From: Oscillospiraceae bacterium
GTDB lineage: Bacteria; Bacillota_A; Clostridia; Oscillospirales; Oscillospiraceae
Length of the DNA: 64,000 bases
Assembly (NCBI GenBank): GCA_017470325.1
Contig: JAFUES010000009.1
Span: 30,693-94,692, forward strand
Direction: 5' to 3'
The position numbers and the translations under genes are program-made. The notes beneath the pieces are model-generated. The model did not search any database, was not told the origin of the DNA, and saw nothing but the letters and a program-made list of their open reading frames with translations. Positions 43,760 to 53,717 of this stretch are shown piece by piece. Position 1 is the stretch's first letter; every line of letters begins with the position of its first letter.

Positions 43760-46700
43760 ATGGTCTATCGGGTATTTGTGGAAAAGAAGCCCGGCGTCTC
43801 GCCGGAAGCCGCTTCCCTGCTGGCCGACTGCCGGGACTTTCTGGGCATTCAGAATATAAAAGACATCCGCGTCCTCAACCGCTACGATGTGGAGAACATC
43901 GACGCTGCGCTCTTCGCCTACGCCCGCAGCACCGTCTTCTCCGAGCCCCAGCTGGACCTGGTCAGCGATGAGGCGGATCTGGCCGGCGCGGACTGCGTCT
44001 TTGCCGTGGAGCCCCTGCCTGGTCAGTTCGACCAGCGGGCCGACTCCGCCGCCCAGTGCATCCAGATGCTCCATCCCGGGGACCGGCCCATCGTCCGCTC
44101 CGCTAAGGTCTACGCCCTGTACGGCGACCTGCAGCAGGCGGATATCGACAGCATTAAACATTACGTCATCAACCCCGTGGAGAGTCGGGAGGCCGCTCTG
44201 GACAAGCCCGACACCCTGCGGATCGACTACGCCCAGCCCGCCGCCATTGAGACCATCGCGGGCTTTACCGCCATGGATGAGACGGCCCTGGCCGCCCTGC
44301 TGGACCAGCTGGGCCTGGCAATGGATCTGGATGATCTGAAGTTTTTGCAGGTCTATTTCCGGGACACTGAAAAGCGGGATCCCACCATCACAGAGATCCG
44401 TGTGGTGGACACCTACTGGTCTGATCACTGCCGCCACACCACCTTCTCCACCCACATCGACGGCGTGGAGATCGAGGATCCCGCCGTACAGGCAGCCTAT
44501 GAGCGCTATCTGGCCGCTCGAGTAGAGGTCTACGGCGAGGAGAAGGCCGCGGCACGGCCCCAGACCCTGATGGATATCGCCACCATCGGCGCCAAGACCC
44601 TGAAGAAGCGGGGTCTGCTGCCGGAGCTGGACGAATCCGAGGAGATCAACGCCTGCTCCATCCGCGTCCCCATCACCGTGGACGGGGAGCGGCAGGACTG
44701 GCTGCTGATGTTCAAAAACGAGACCCACAACCACCCCACCGAGATAGAGCCCTTCGGTGGCGCGGCCACCTGCATCGGCGGCTGCATCCGGGATCCGCTT
44801 TCCGGCCGGGCCTTTGTGCACCAGGCCATGCGCGTCACCGGCGGCGGCGACCCCCGCAAGTCTCTGGCCGATACCCTCAGCGGCAAGCTGCCCCAGCGGA
44901 AGCTGGCCCAGACCGCCGCGGCTGGCTACAGCTCCTACGGCAATCAGATCGGCCTGGCCACCGGTCATGTGGCCGAGGTCTACCACGAGGGCTACATCGC
45001 CAAGCGCCTGGAGTGCGGCGCGGTGGTGGCGGCGGCTCCGGCGGAGAATGTGGTCCGTGAGCGCCCCGCCCCCGGAGATGTGATCATCCTGCTGGGTGGC
45101 CGCACCGGCCGTGATGGCATCGGCGGCGCCACCGGCTCTTCCAAGAGCCACAACCTGAAATCCCTGACCACCATGGCCAGTGAGGTGCAGAAGGGCAACG
45201 CCCCCGAGGAGCGCAAGCTCCAGCGCCTGTTCCGGAATGGGGAAGTCACCCGGCTCATCAAACGCTGCAATGACTTTGGCGCGGGCGGCGTGTCCGTGGC
45301 CATTGGTGAGCTTGCCGAGGGCCTGCGCATCGATCTGGACGCGGTACGCAAGAAGTATGAGGGTCTGGACGGCACGGAGCTGGCCATCTCCGAATCCCAG
45401 GAGCGCATGGCCGTGGTCGTGGCGGCGGAGAATGTGGACGCCTTCATCGCCGCGGCGGAAAAGGAGAACCTGGAGGCCTACCCGGTGGCCGTTGTCACCG
45501 AGGAGCCCCGCATGGTCATGCAGTGGCGCGGCGAGAACATCGCCGACCTGTCCCGGGCCTTTATCGACACCAACGGCGCTGTGAAGCACAGTAGCGTCTC
45601 CATCCCTGCGAAGGAAAATACCGTGCGTCCCCATCCCGCCTACAGCGATCTGCGGGGCATGGCGGGAAGTCTCTCCTGCGCCAGCCGCAGAGGCCTGGTG
45701 GAGCGCTTTGACAGCACCATCGGCGCAGGTTCCCTGCTGATGCCCTACGGCGGCAAAACGCAGCGCAGCCCTTCCCAAGCCATGGCGGCCCTGTTCCCGG
45801 TGCTGCCCGGCCATCACACGGAAAACGGCAGCGTCATGGCCTGGGGCTTCGATCCGGAGCTGATGGCGGCGGACTGTTACCGGGGCGCCCATGACTCCGT
45901 ATACCTGTCCATGGCCTCTCTGGTGGCCGCGGGCGCGGATTACAGAAAAGCCTACCTGAGTTTTCAGGAGTTCTTTGAAAAGCTCCGGAATGAGCCGGAG
46001 CGCTGGGGCAAGCCCTTCGCCGCGCTGCTGGGCGGCCTGGACGCGCAGCTGGAGCTGGGCGCCGCGGCCATCGGCGGCAAGGACTCCATGTCCGGCAGCT
46101 TCCTGGACAAGGATGTGCCCCCCACGCTGATCTCTTTCGCCATCGCCCCCATCCAGGCGGAGGATCTGCTCTCCACCGAGTTCAAGGCGGCGGACCATCC
46201 GGTCTATCTGTTCTGCGGCGATACGCCGGAGCGGCAGAAGGCCGTCTGGGAGAAGCTGCAGGATCTGCATACGGCGGGCAAGGTCAAGGCTGCCTGGGCG
46301 GTGCAGCACGGTCTGGCCGAGGGCGTCATGAACATGTCCTTCGGCAACGAGATCGGCTTTGACGCCGCGGCAACTGAACTGGATTGGTTTGCACCCATGC
46401 CCGGCGCGATCATCGCGGAGCTGAGCGAGCCGATCGAAGGCGCGGTCCTGCTGGGCCGCACCACGGCTGAGGCCGCTGTCCGCATCGGCGATGACGCGGC
46501 TTCCGTCGCGGAGCTGCTGACCATCAACGAGGCGGTTTTGGAAAAGGTCTATCCCAACGCGGTGGAGGAGCCCCAGCAGGCGCCGCCCGCCGTGGCCAGC
46601 CACAGCGAAAAAGTGGCCGCCCCCGCGGTGAAGCTGGCCCGGCCCAAGGCGCTGATCCCGGTCTTCCCCGGCACCAACTGTGAGTATGACACCCAGCGGG

Positions 46701-47437
46701 CCCTGTTGGATGCGGGCAGCGACGCGGAGATCCTGGTGGTGCGCAATCTCAGCGCCGACCAGGTAGCCCAGAGCGTGGAGCGCTTTGCCAAGGCCCTGGA
46801 GAGCGCCCAGATGGTGGTCATCCCCGGCGGCTTCTCCGGCGGCGACGAGCCGGACGGCTCGGCCAAGTTCATCACCGCCTTCTTCCGCAACCCCGCGGTC
46901 AAGGAGCAGGTGGAAGCGCTGCTGGGACGTCGGGACGGGCTGATGCTGGGCATCTGCAACGGCTTCCAGGCGCTCATCAAGCTGGGTCTGGTCCCCTATG
47001 GGAAGATCATCGACACCGACGCGAATTGCCCCACCCTCAGCTACAACACCATCGGCCGGCACCAGTCCAAGATCGTCCATACCCGCATCTGCTCCGACCT
47101 GTCCCCCTGGCTGGCGGAAACCCGGGTGGGCGAGGTATACACAGTCCCCATCTCCCACGGCGAGGGCCGCTTCCTGGCCAGCGAAACGCTGGTGAAGGAG
47201 CTGGCTGTCAAGGGTCAGATCGCCACCCAATACACCGACCTGGAGGGGCAGCCCTCCATGGATACCGCGTTCAACCCCAACGGCTCCGCCTGGGCCATTG
47301 AGGGCATCACCTCCCCGGACGGCCGCGTCCTGGGCAAGATGGGCCACAGCGAGCGTATCGGCGGCAGGCTTTATGCCAATGTGCCGGGTAAATACGATAT
47401 GGGCCTGTTCAGAAGTGCTGTAAAATATTTTAGATAA
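43760..47437 (+). CDS. purL: FGAM synthase, large single-chain form
   Basis: PurL converts FGAR to FGAM using glutamine and ATP. The 1225-residue protein is the fused type (synthetase plus C-terminal class I glutaminase), not the PurS/PurQ/PurL split form usual in Bacillus. Visible are DTYWSDHCRHTTF, NETHNHPTEIEPFGGAATCIGG, and in the glutaminase PVFPGTNCEYD and the nucleophile segment LGICNGFQALIKLG. The ATG at 43760 follows GGAGGGTTGAGC and overlaps no codon of purD. Confidence 0.96.
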   Translation: MVYRVFVEKKPGVSPEAASLLADCRDFLGIQNIKDIRVLNRYDVENIDAALFAYARSTVFSEPQLDLVSDEADLAGADCVFAVEPLPGQFDQRADSAAQCIQMLHPGDRPIVRSAKVYALYGDLQQADIDSIKHYVINPVESREAALDKPDTLRIDYAQPAAIETIAGFTAMDETALAALLDQLGLAMDLDDLKFLQVYFRDTEKRDPTITEIRVVDTYWSDHCRHTTFSTHIDGVEIEDPAVQAAYERYLAARVEVYGEEKAAARPQTLMDIATIGAKTLKKRGLLPELDESEEINACSIRVPITVDGERQDWLLMFKNETHNHPTEIEPFGGAATCIGGCIRDPLSGRAFVHQAMRVTGGGDPRKSLADTLSGKLPQRKLAQTAAAGYSSYGNQIGLATGHVAEVYHEGYIAKRLECGAVVAAAPAENVVRERPAPGDVIILLGGRTGRDGIGGATGSSKSHNLKSLTTMASEVQKGNAPEERKLQRLFRNGEVTRLIKRCNDFGAGGVSVAIGELAEGLRIDLDAVRKKYEGLDGTELAISESQERMAVVVAAENVDAFIAAAEKENLEAYPVAVVTEEPRMVMQWRGENIADLSRAFIDTNGAVKHSSVSIPAKENTVRPHPAYSDLRGMAGSLSCASRRGLVERFDSTIGAGSLLMPYGGKTQRSPSQAMAALFPVLPGHHTENGSVMAWGFDPELMAADCYRGAHDSVYLSMASLVAAGADYRKAYLSFQEFFEKLRNEPERWGKPFAALLGGLDAQLELGAAAIGGKDSMSGSFLDKDVPPTLISFAIAPIQAEDLLSTEFKAADHPVYLFCGDTPERQKAVWEKLQDLHTAGKVKAAWAVQHGLAEGVMNMSFGNEIGFDAAATELDWFAPMPGAIIAELSEPIEGAVLLGRTTAEAAVRIGDDAASVAELLTINEAVLEKVYPNAVEEPQQAPPAVASHSEKVAAPAVKLARPKALIPVFPGTNCEYDTQRALLDAGSDAEILVVRNLSADQVAQSVERFAKALESAQMVVIPGGFSGGDEPDGSAKFITAFFRNPAVKEQVEALLGRRDGLMLGICNGFQALIKLGLVPYGKIIDTDANCPTLSYNTIGRHQSKIVHTRICSDLSPWLAETRVGEVYTVPISHGEGRFLASETLVKELAVKGQIATQYTDLEGQPSMDTAFNPNGSAWAIEGITSPDGRVLGKMGHSERIGGRLYANVPGKYDMGLFRSAVKYFR

Positions 47438-47449
47438 GAGAGGTGCACC

Positions 47450-48955
47450 ATGGCTTATTTCTATTCCGAACCCTCCCGTACGTTCAATGAGTATCTGCTG
47501 ATCCCCGGTTATACCGACGAAAACTGCATCCCCGACAAGGTCTCCCTGGTGACCCCGCTGGTGAAGTACCGGCGCGGTCAGGAGGATTGCCCCATCTGCC
47601 TGAACATCCCCATGGTCTCCGCCATCATGCAGTCCGTGTCCAACGACACCATGGCTGTGGCCCTGGCCAAGGAAGGCGGCATGTCCTTCATCTACGGCTC
47701 CCAGTCCATTGAGGACGAGGCCGCCATGGTCCGCAAGGTCAAGAACCACAAGGCGGGCTTTGTGGTCAGCGCCTCCAACCTGACCCCCGACGCCACCCTG
47801 GGCGACGTGCTGGCCCTGAAGGCGAAGAACGGCTTCTCCACCGTGGCCATCACCGAGGACGCCACTCCCAACGGCAAGCTCGTAGGGCTCGTCACCAGCC
47901 GCGACTATCGCGTCTCCCGCATGAGCGAGGACGAGGTGGTGCGGGACTTCATGACCCCCCGGGACAAGCTGATCACCGCCCCGGCGGAGACCACGCTGAA
48001 AGAGGCCAACGACATCATCTGGGACCATAAGCTCAACGCCCTGCCCATCGTGGACAAGGACGACCACCTGCTGTACTTCGTCTTCCGCAAGGACTATGCA
48101 GAGGCCAAGGAGCATCCCCTGAGCCTGCAGGATGAGCGGAAGCGCTACATGGTGGGCGCGGGCATCAACTCCCGCGACTATGAGCAGCGGGTTCCCGCCC
48201 TGGTGGAGGCCGGGGCCGACGTGCTGTGCATCGATTCCTCCGAGGGGCACTCCGTCTGGCAAAAGAAGACTATCGACTTCATCCGCGAGCGCTACGGTGA
48301 CAGTGTCAAAGTAGGCGCCGGCAACGTGGTAGACCGGGAGGGCTTCCTCTTCCTGGCCGAGTCGGGCGCGGACTTCGTCAAGGTCGGCATCGGTGGCGGT
48401 TCCATCTGCATCACCCGTGAGACCAAGGGCATCGGCCGCGGCCAGGCCACGGCGCTGATCGAGGTGGCCAAGGCTCGGGACGAGTATTTTGAGAAGACCG
48501 GCATCTACGTCCCTGTCTGCTCCGACGGCGGCATCGTGCATGATTACCACATCACCCTGGCCCTGGCCATGGGTGCGGACTTTGTGATGCTGGGCCGCTA
48601 CTTCGCCCGCTTCGACGAGTCCCCCACCCCCAAGCTGATGATCAACGGCCAGTACGTGAAAGAGTACTGGGGCGAGGGCTCCAACCGGGCCCGCAACTGG
48701 CAGCGCTACGACCTGGGCGGCAAGAACACCCTGGCCTTCGAGGAGGGCGTGGACTCCTATGTGGCTTATGCCGGCAGCCTGGCGGACAATGTGGCCAAGA
48801 GTCTGTACAAGGTGAAATCCACCATGTGCAACTGCGGCGTCACCAACATCCCCGACCTGCAGAAGAACGCCCGGCTCACTGTGGTCTCCTCCACCAGCAT
48901 CGTGGAGGGCGGTTACCACGACGTGACCCTGCGCGCCACCGTAGGCAAAGAGTGA
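47450..48955 (+). CDS. guaB: IMP dehydrogenase
   Basis: GuaB oxidises IMP to XMP with NAD+, directing IMP toward GMP. The 501-residue protein has two CBS domains (about 100-220; [15 protein letters not shown]) inserted in the barrel, and the catalytic loop [20 protein letters not shown] with the active cysteine. It ends [20 protein letters not shown] and ITSTS-free [29 protein letters not shown] precedes the ATG. It is the last gene of the operon, followed by a strong terminator. No guaA is seen in the window. Confidence 0.94.
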   Translation: MAYFYSEPSRTFNEYLLIPGYTDENCIPDKVSLVTPLVKYRRGQEDCPICLNIPMVSAIMQSVSNDTMAVALAKEGGMSFIYGSQSIEDEAAMVRKVKNHKAGFVVSASNLTPDATLGDVLALKAKNGFSTVAITEDATPNGKLVGLVTSRDYRVSRMSEDEVVRDFMTPRDKLITAPAETTLKEANDIIWDHKLNALPIVDKDDHLLYFVFRKDYAEAKEHPLSLQDERKRYMVGAGINSRDYEQRVPALVEAGADVLCIDSSEGHSVWQKKTIDFIRERYGDSVKVGAGNVVDREGFLFLAESGADFVKVGIGGGSICITRETKGIGRGQATALIEVAKARDEYFEKTGIYVPVCSDGGIVHDYHITLALAMGADFVMLGRYFARFDESPTPKLMINGQYVKEYWGEGSNRARNWQRYDLGGKNTLAFEEGVDSYVAYAGSLADNVAKSLYKVKSTMCNCGVTNIPDLQKNARLTVVSSTSIVEGGYHDVTLRATVGKE

Positions 48956-48969
48956 TCCATAAAAAGCTG

Positions 48970-49006
48970 AAACAGGAGGCAGTTTAGTCGGAACTGCCTC
49001 CTGTTT
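48970..49006 (+). terminator. Terminator of the purine operon
   Basis: CAGGAGGCAGTT and complement with a short loop, then TTTT. Confidence 0.8.
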
Positions 49007-49025
49007 TGCGTTTGACTTTTATGTT

Positions 49026-50156
49026 TTAATCCTGAGAAGCCGCTTCGTAATAGTAATTCACCAGCAGGTCCACGCAGGCGCCGTAGCTGCGCAGGCCCAG
49101 GACCTGGTCATAGCTGTGGAGAAAGCCCTCGTAGACCGTGTTGGACACCGTCTGCACCGGGGTGTCGAACTGCCGCCAGTAAGCCCGGTCGGCGGCGAAG
49201 TCCAGCCGCACCGGCTCGCTGAGACTGTTGTAGATCTCCTCCCAGGCGCCGTAGTCCGCCGTGTACAGGGCGTTGCCCAGGTGGGTGTAAGCCAGGAGAC
49301 TGGCGGAGTATACGAAGTCCGGGTCCCCATAGCTGAGGCAGGCCAGCACCGCCACGAAATTCGCCTCCTGCTCCTTGGCCACGCCCCGCTGATGGGCCAG
49401 CTCATGGGCCACAGTGGAGGCAAAGAGACAAGGCGGAAAGTCCGTGTTCACATTGGCCTCCGCCGTAAAGGGGAAGAAGAAGCCGGTGAAATCCGTATAG
49501 CTCAAAAGTCGGGAGAAGTGCACGCCCTTGGCAGGGAGCGGCGGCCCCTCCAGGCAGGGAAAAGCCACCTGGGTCTTGTCGTAAAGCTCCGTGGACAGAG
49601 CCAGGATGCGGCTCCGGTCCGTGGCGCAGACGCCGTTTGCATCCCGGGGCACCTGCCCGGCGTACTCGTTGGCAAGCTCCGCGAAGTATCGCGTTACCGC
49701 CGCCAGCTCCTGGGCGGAGATCTCCTCCGCCTCCAGACCACTCCGTGCGGAAAAGTCGTCGCCGTAATAGTACACGCCCCAGAGCAGGCAGAAGCCTGCG
49801 TAGACCGCCAGGCCGAAAGTCGCCAGTGTCATAAAAATTATGTAAACTTTATGAAGCCCTTCTTTCAGCCGGATTAGCCGCACGATTGATAAGATTATGT
49901 AAACTATCAGGCCGATCCCCGCCAGGCCGATCAGCAGCTCTGCCACGGAGAATGGGACCTTGGCCGTAGCAAGGCTCAGCGCCCGGTGGACCCGCCTCAC
50001 AAAATGCTCCGACAGCCAGACGTTGAGGGCGTGATCACCCCGGGTCAGCAAGTGCAGCCCGATGACCAGAGCGCTGAGCAGCACCAGACAATGCCGCAGC
50101 GGGCAGAGTCGAAATATGGCGGCCAAGCCGCGTTTTTCCGCCGTTTTCTTTTCCAT
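49026..50156 (-). CDS. DUF3810-type membrane protein with HExxH motif
   Basis: A 376-residue protein. Three hydrophobic helices lie in the first 130 residues (CLVLLSALVIGLHLL; LLIGLAGIGLIVYIILSIV; FMTLATFGLAVYAGFCLL). The exported rest has VAHELAHQRGVAKEQEANFVA, a zinc-metalloprotease-like HExxH with a downstream Glu (HELAH...EQEAN). This matches DUF3810, whose substrate is unknown. Start assigned to the ATG at 50156 (AGG upstream); a GTG at 50171 is possible. Confidence 0.85.
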   Translation of the reverse strand: MEKKTAEKRGLAAIFRLCPLRHCLVLLSALVIGLHLLTRGDHALNVWLSEHFVRRVHRALSLATAKVPFSVAELLIGLAGIGLIVYIILSIVRLIRLKEGLHKVYIIFMTLATFGLAVYAGFCLLWGVYYYGDDFSARSGLEAEEISAQELAAVTRYFAELANEYAGQVPRDANGVCATDRSRILALSTELYDKTQVAFPCLEGPPLPAKGVHFSRLLSYTDFTGFFFPFTAEANVNTDFPPCLFASTVAHELAHQRGVAKEQEANFVAVLACLSYGDPDFVYSASLLAYTHLGNALYTADYGAWEEIYNSLSEPVRLDFAADRAYWRQFDTPVQTVSNTVYEGFLHSYDQVLGLRSYGACVDLLVNYYYEAASQD

Positions 50157-50234
50157 GGACCTATCATACACCCGGCGTTTTCATCCGGCAAGATGGAAAC
50201 ACTGGAAAATCTCTGCCGAACAGGAAATCCGCAA

Positions 50235-50278
50235 AAGCGCCCTGCCGGACGGAACAGCTTCCGCCCGGCAGGGCGCTT
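50235..50278 (-). terminator. Terminator of the thermonuclease gene
   Basis: AAGCGCCCTGCCGG and complement; minus strand ends in TTTT. Confidence 0.8.
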
Positions 50279-50302
50279 CTATGGTTTATCCGTACGAGCG
50301 AG

Positions 50303-50905
50303 CTACTTGAAAAAACCGGTCCCCCAGAAACCCGCGCCGCTTCTTTTTGCCTCCAGCTCCAGCTTCTCGAAGCGGGCGGCGTAGCGGTCGTTGGGCTCCA
50401 TGGGCATGATCTGCGCCATGCCACCGCGCAGCAGCTCATCCTCCACCAGGGTCTCTCCATCGCTGAGCCAGACGTAGGCCAGCAGCCGGTCGTAGCGGTC
50501 CTCCCGCTGTTCATCGAATTCCAGATAGACCCGGCTGTTGTTCAGCCGGTCCCGCAGCCACTGGGAGGCCTGCTTTCCTTCTTCCGTGTTTTTGCTCGCG
50601 TCCCAATGCACACTCTCCGGTGCATCCACACCGATGAGCCGGACTCGGTGCTCCTCCTCCCCGATGCGGACGTTGATGGTGTCGCCGTCGTAGACGTAGA
50701 CCACGGTATAGGGCCCTTTCAGCTCTCCCCGCTGCTCGCTGCTGGGGAACAGGATCTCCCAGAAAGCCCGCACGGGTTCCGGGAACAGCTCCGGCCGCAG
50801 GCACAGGGCGGCGGAGAGCAGAAGCAAAAGCAGGACCAGCAGCCGCAGCAGGGTCCTCTTTCTCCGCCTGCGGCTGCTTATGTTTTTCCCTGTCCGCTTT
50901 CTCAT
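50303..50905 (-). CDS. Membrane-anchored thermonuclease-family nuclease
   Basis: A 200-residue protein with an N-terminal basic stretch and one hydrophobic helix (LLRLLVLLLLLLSAALC), then a staphylococcal-nuclease-like OB domain: YVYDGDTINVRIG, RVRLIGVDAPES, FDEQREDRYDRLLAYVW. The Arg and Glu residues of the active site (R in VRLIG, E in DAPE, R in REDRYDR) are present. It probably degrades extracellular nucleic acids. A 14-bp hairpin lies upstream at 50953-50993. Confidence 0.9.
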   Translation of the reverse strand: MRKRTGKNISSRRRRKRTLLRLLVLLLLLLSAALCLRPELFPEPVRAFWEILFPSSEQRGELKGPYTVVYVYDGDTINVRIGEEEHRVRLIGVDAPESVHWDASKNTEEGKQASQWLRDRLNNSRVYLEFDEQREDRYDRLLAYVWLSDGETLVEDELLRGGMAQIMPMEPNDRYAARFEKLELEAKRSGAGFWGTGFFK

Positions 50906-50952
50906 CCGGCCCGCACCCTCAAAGTCATTCTTTGCACATCTCAGGGATCGCC

Positions 50953-50993
50953 TGCATGCTCACACGCTATGCATTCCGGCGTGAGCATATGCA
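50953..50993. promoter_or_regulatory. Hairpin upstream of the thermonuclease gene
   Basis: GCATGCTCACACGC pairs imperfectly with GCGTGAGCATATGC across an 11-base loop. No T-run on either strand. Function unknown; the rest of 50906-51104 shows nothing. Confidence 0.35.
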
Positions 50994-51104
50994 GCGCCTC
51001 TCTTTTCTATGCTGCCGTCATTCTATCATTTCCTCCGCCGCTTTTCAACCGGGGAAGCCGAAAGGCGGGTGGGTGCTTTGGTGTATCCTCTCCTGGGATT
51101 TCTT

Positions 51105-52049
51105 TTATTGCAGCTTTTTCCGAAGTCCCGGCAGGGCCGCCAGTCCGCCGCCGCCCACCAGGGTCCCAAGGACCCATGGCCAAATACTGCCAGCGTCCCC
51201 GGTGTAGACAGAGCCGGAGTCGGCCCGCCGGAACTGGTACCAGCTGGGGTCTGCCACTGCACTGTAGCCGGACTTGCCGGAAACTGCTGTGGGCCTTGCC
51301 TGTGCCGGGGTCTGCGTGACCGTGTACTCATAATTGACACTGTTATATTCCCGGGACCGGTCCACGTTGAAGGTCCGGGAATGGTCATGGATGATGGACA
51401 GCCGGTTGTTGCTCCGATCCTGCATCTCGTTCTCCACCGGGATGCTGATATCGTGGTTGATGGTGTCATCCGTCAGAAAGTCGTCTGCATTCAGATCCAC
51501 GTCCAGATCCAGCCCCAGCAAATCGCCCAGAAGTCCTTTCACCGGGCTGCTCTCCTGCCGCTCCGTCTCGCTGCTGTCCTGCGCGGCCCGCTCCGCAACA
51601 TGCTCCACCGCCTTGGCAGCCAAGTCCTCATAGGCCTGCCGGGCCTGTTCCAGCGTCTCCTGGTCGGGAAGGGAGATTGCGGGAGCCGCCTGCTCTTCGC
51701 CTGTAGGCTCCGCCTCGAAGTCCGGAAGCGTCCCGCTCTCCGGCTGCGCTTCCTCTGTTCCCCGCTGACTTTCGTATCGGTCTAAGGCGCTTTCCAGGTC
51801 GCTGCGGAGATCCTCCCGGATCTCCTCCCGCCGCTCCTCATGGCGGGTCTGGATGTCCTCCCGGACCTGCTCCTTGACCTCCTGCCAGGCCTGTACCTCC
51901 TCCTGGCTCATGTCCAGCCGCTCTTCCAGCCGGGCCGCCAGCAGCCCCTCAGCGCAGGCTGTACCCGCGCCGCAGGTCGCCATCCAGGCGCCCGTCAGCA
52001 TAACGCCGCAAAGGGCGGCCGTTGTTCTCTCGATCCTGATCCTGCTCAC
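51105..52049 (-). CDS. Exported coiled-coil protein with C-terminal anchor, unknown family
   Basis: A 314-residue protein starting at GTG 52049 with GGAGG eight bases upstream. Residues 1-34 are a signal peptide ending ...CAEG. Residues 40-110 are Glu/Arg-rich heptad-like helices (EEVQAWQEVKEQVREDIQ). An acidic, Gln-rich segment follows. The region LLGLDLDVDLNADDFLTDD is aliphatic-acidic. The last 25 residues (SIWPWVLGTLVGGGGLAAL then PGLRKKLQ) form a hydrophobic tail. It has no LPxTG and no family I recognise. Confidence 0.7.
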   Translation of the reverse strand: MSRIRIERTTAALCGVMLTGAWMATCGAGTACAEGLLAARLEERLDMSQEEVQAWQEVKEQVREDIQTRHEERREEIREDLRSDLESALDRYESQRGTEEAQPESGTLPDFEAEPTGEEQAAPAISLPDQETLEQARQAYEDLAAKAVEHVAERAAQDSSETERQESSPVKGLLGDLLGLDLDVDLNADDFLTDDTINHDISIPVENEMQDRSNNRLSIIHDHSRTFNVDRSREYNSVNYEYTVTQTPAQARPTAVSGKSGYSAVADPSWYQFRRADSGSVYTGDAGSIWPWVLGTLVGGGGLAALPGLRKKLQ

Positions 52050-52220
52050 TGTGATCGCCTCCAAAAATCCTGGCGCCGCGGATCCCGGCGCTCTTTGATC
52101 CCGGTATAGCACCGGATCTGGGTTTTGGGCAGGAACAGTTTCCGGCAACTGTCTCAGTTCCGGTCATTTGGGCGCATCCGCTCCATTTTGAAACACTTTG
52201 CCGGATTTGCTCAAAACAGC

Positions 52221-52252
52221 AAAACGCCCGCCGCTGAAAACAGCGGCGGGCG
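52221..52252 (-). terminator. Terminator of the infC-rpmI-rplT operon
   Basis: CGCCCGCCGCTG and complement with AAAA loop; the minus strand continues in TTTT. Confidence 0.8.
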
Positions 52253-52269
52253 CGTAAGCGTTATTCGAA

Positions 52270-52623
52270 TTACTTCGCGGCCTTGGCCATGTCGCACAGG
52301 GCGGTGAAGGCGGCGGGATCATGGATCGCGGTCTCAGAGAGCATCTTGCGGTTCATGTCGATACCGGCCAGCTTCAGACCGTGCATGAAGGTGGAATAGT
52401 TCATGCCGTTCATCTTGCAGCCCGCGCTGATACGGGTGATCCACAGCTTGCGGAAGTCTCTCTTCTTCTGCTTGCGGCCTACGTAAGCATAGCGGCCGGA
52501 CTTCATCAACTGCTCATTGGCCATCTTATAGTGACGGGACTTGTTGCCCCAGTAACCCTTTGCAAGACCGAGAACCTTGTTTCTGTGCTTGCGGGTCATC
52601 ATCGCGCCTTTAACTCTTGCCAT
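52270..52623 (-). CDS. rplT: Ribosomal protein L20
   Basis: A 117-residue L20: [58 protein letters not shown]20 binds 23S rRNA early in assembly and in Firmicutes represses its own operon through the leader. Last gene of infC-rpmI-rplT. Confidence 0.98.
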   Translation of the reverse strand: MARVKGAMMTRKHRNKVLGLAKGYWGNKSRHYKMANEQLMKSGRYAYVGRKQKKRDFRKLWITRISAGCKMNGMNYSTFMHGLKLAGIDMNRKMLSETAIHDPAAFTALCDMAKAAK

Positions 52624-52652
52624 TTGTTTATCCTCCTATATCGCGTCTTCCC

Positions 52653-52850
52653 TTATTTGTAAGGGATCATTTTCTTGATGGTAGCAGCGTTGGTCACGTC
52701 GGCGTAGGTCTCGGAACGCAGACGGCGGCAGCGCTTGGTGTCCTTCTTGGTGAGGATATGGCTCTTATACGCGTGGGCGCGCTTTACCTTACCGGTCTTG
52801 GTGAGATTGAATCTCTTCTTTGCACCGCTGTGGGTCTTCAGTTTAGGCAT
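52653..52850 (-). CDS. rpmI: Ribosomal protein L35
   Basis: A 65-residue L35: [34 protein letters not shown]. Standard length and position between infC and rplT. Confidence 0.97.
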   Translation of the reverse strand: MPKLKTHSGAKKRFNLTKTGKVKRAHAYKSHILTKKDTKRCRRLRSETYADVTNAATIKKMIPYK

Positions 52851-52893
52851 GGTTGTTTCTCCTTCCGTATGGCTTGCAGGAACTCCTGCGGTT

Positions 52894-53475
52894 TTACTGT
52901 TTTTCTTCCTCGACCACGGGGGCCTTGGGGGCTTTGGGCTTTGCCGGCTTTTTCGGCGGGGTCACAGGCTTGGGAGAGAGGAACATGGACATGTTGCGGC
53001 CCTCCAGCTTGGGGGCCTTATCCATGTTGGCGATGTCCGCGCACTTCTCCGCAAAGGTCTTCAGAAGCTGAGCGCCGATGTCCGTATGGGCCATCTCACG
53101 GCCGCGGAAGCGCACGGAGACCTTGACCCGGTCGCCGTCGGCCAGGAACTTCAAACCGTTTTTGAGCTTGGTGTTGAAGTCGTTCTCGCCGATGCTGGGG
53201 CCCATGCGGATCTCCTTGATCTCGATCACGCGCTGGTTCTTCTTGGCTTCCTTCTCCTTCTTGGTCTGCTCGAAGCGGAACTTACCGTAGTCCATGATCT
53301 TGCAGACAGGGGGATTGGAGCCCGGAGCGATCTTGACCAGATCCATCTCCCGCTCAGCCGCGATCTTCAGCGCCTCTTCAGCGGACATGATGCCCAACTG
53401 CTCGCCCTCATCGCCGATCAGGCGGACTTCCTTGTCGTGGATCTCATCATTGATTTGGTGAACCAAGTTTGCGAT
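52894..53475 (-). CDS. infC: Translation initiation factor IF-3, ATC start
   Basis: IF-3 binds the 30S subunit and polices initiation. The 193-residue protein has [55 protein letters not shown], and a C-terminal domain with [14 protein letters not shown] and [12 protein letters not shown], plus a Lys/Pro/Ala/Glu tail. No ATG, GTG or TTG lies at a proper distance from the strong GGAGG (53484-53488). ATC at 53475 lies eight bases after it and begins the conserved sequence. Rare start codons are known for infC, where they allow IF-3 self-control. Confidence 0.9.
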   Translation of the reverse strand: MANLVHQINDEIHDKEVRLIGDEGEQLGIMSAEEALKIAAEREMDLVKIAPGSNPPVCKIMDYGKFRFEQTKKEKEAKKNQRVIEIKEIRMGPSIGENDFNTKLKNGLKFLADGDRVKVSVRFRGREMAHTDIGAQLLKTFAEKCADIANMDKAPKLEGRNMSMFLSPKPVTPPKKPAKPKAPKAPVVEEEKQ

Positions 53476-53488
53476 AAATAACACCTCC

Positions 53489-53640
53489 GAAAAATTGCGG
53501 AAACAAAAAGCGCGGACGCACAGCATCCGCGCATAAAAACAGCGTGATTCTCCCTTGGGGAGGCGTTGCTTTTATTGACCACGGCTGGCTGATGCGCCGC
53601 CGGGTGAGGCCGGGGATGCCGTCCTTCTTCCTTTAAGCTC
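53489..53640 (-). promoter_or_regulatory. L20 leader with attenuator
   Basis: The minus-strand leader contains ACGCCTCCC-type sequence and a GCGCGGA/TCCGCGC hairpin (53532-53510) followed by TTTTTGTTT. This matches the Firmicute L20-leader arrangement, in which L20 binding terminates infC-rpmI-rplT transcription. Confidence 0.75.
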
Positions 53641-53644
53641 TGAC

Positions 53645-53673
53645 ACTATACCAGTTCAGAGCGCGTTTGTCAA
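53645..53673 (-). promoter_or_regulatory. Promoter of the infC operon
   Basis: Minus strand TTGACA-17-TATAGT, nearly consensus. Confidence 0.85.
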
Positions 53674-53717
53674 GTACTATCTGGCTAAGTTTATGCCCTT
53701 TTTCCGGGAAAAATGCC

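Noticed and set aside
43670..48919. A 1749-codon open frame on the minus strand across purD, purL and guaB
   Set aside because: It lies exactly opposite three well-conserved genes and is rich in Gly, Leu, His, Val and Gln, a by-product of GC-rich codon use. It has no ribosome binding site and no recognisable domain.
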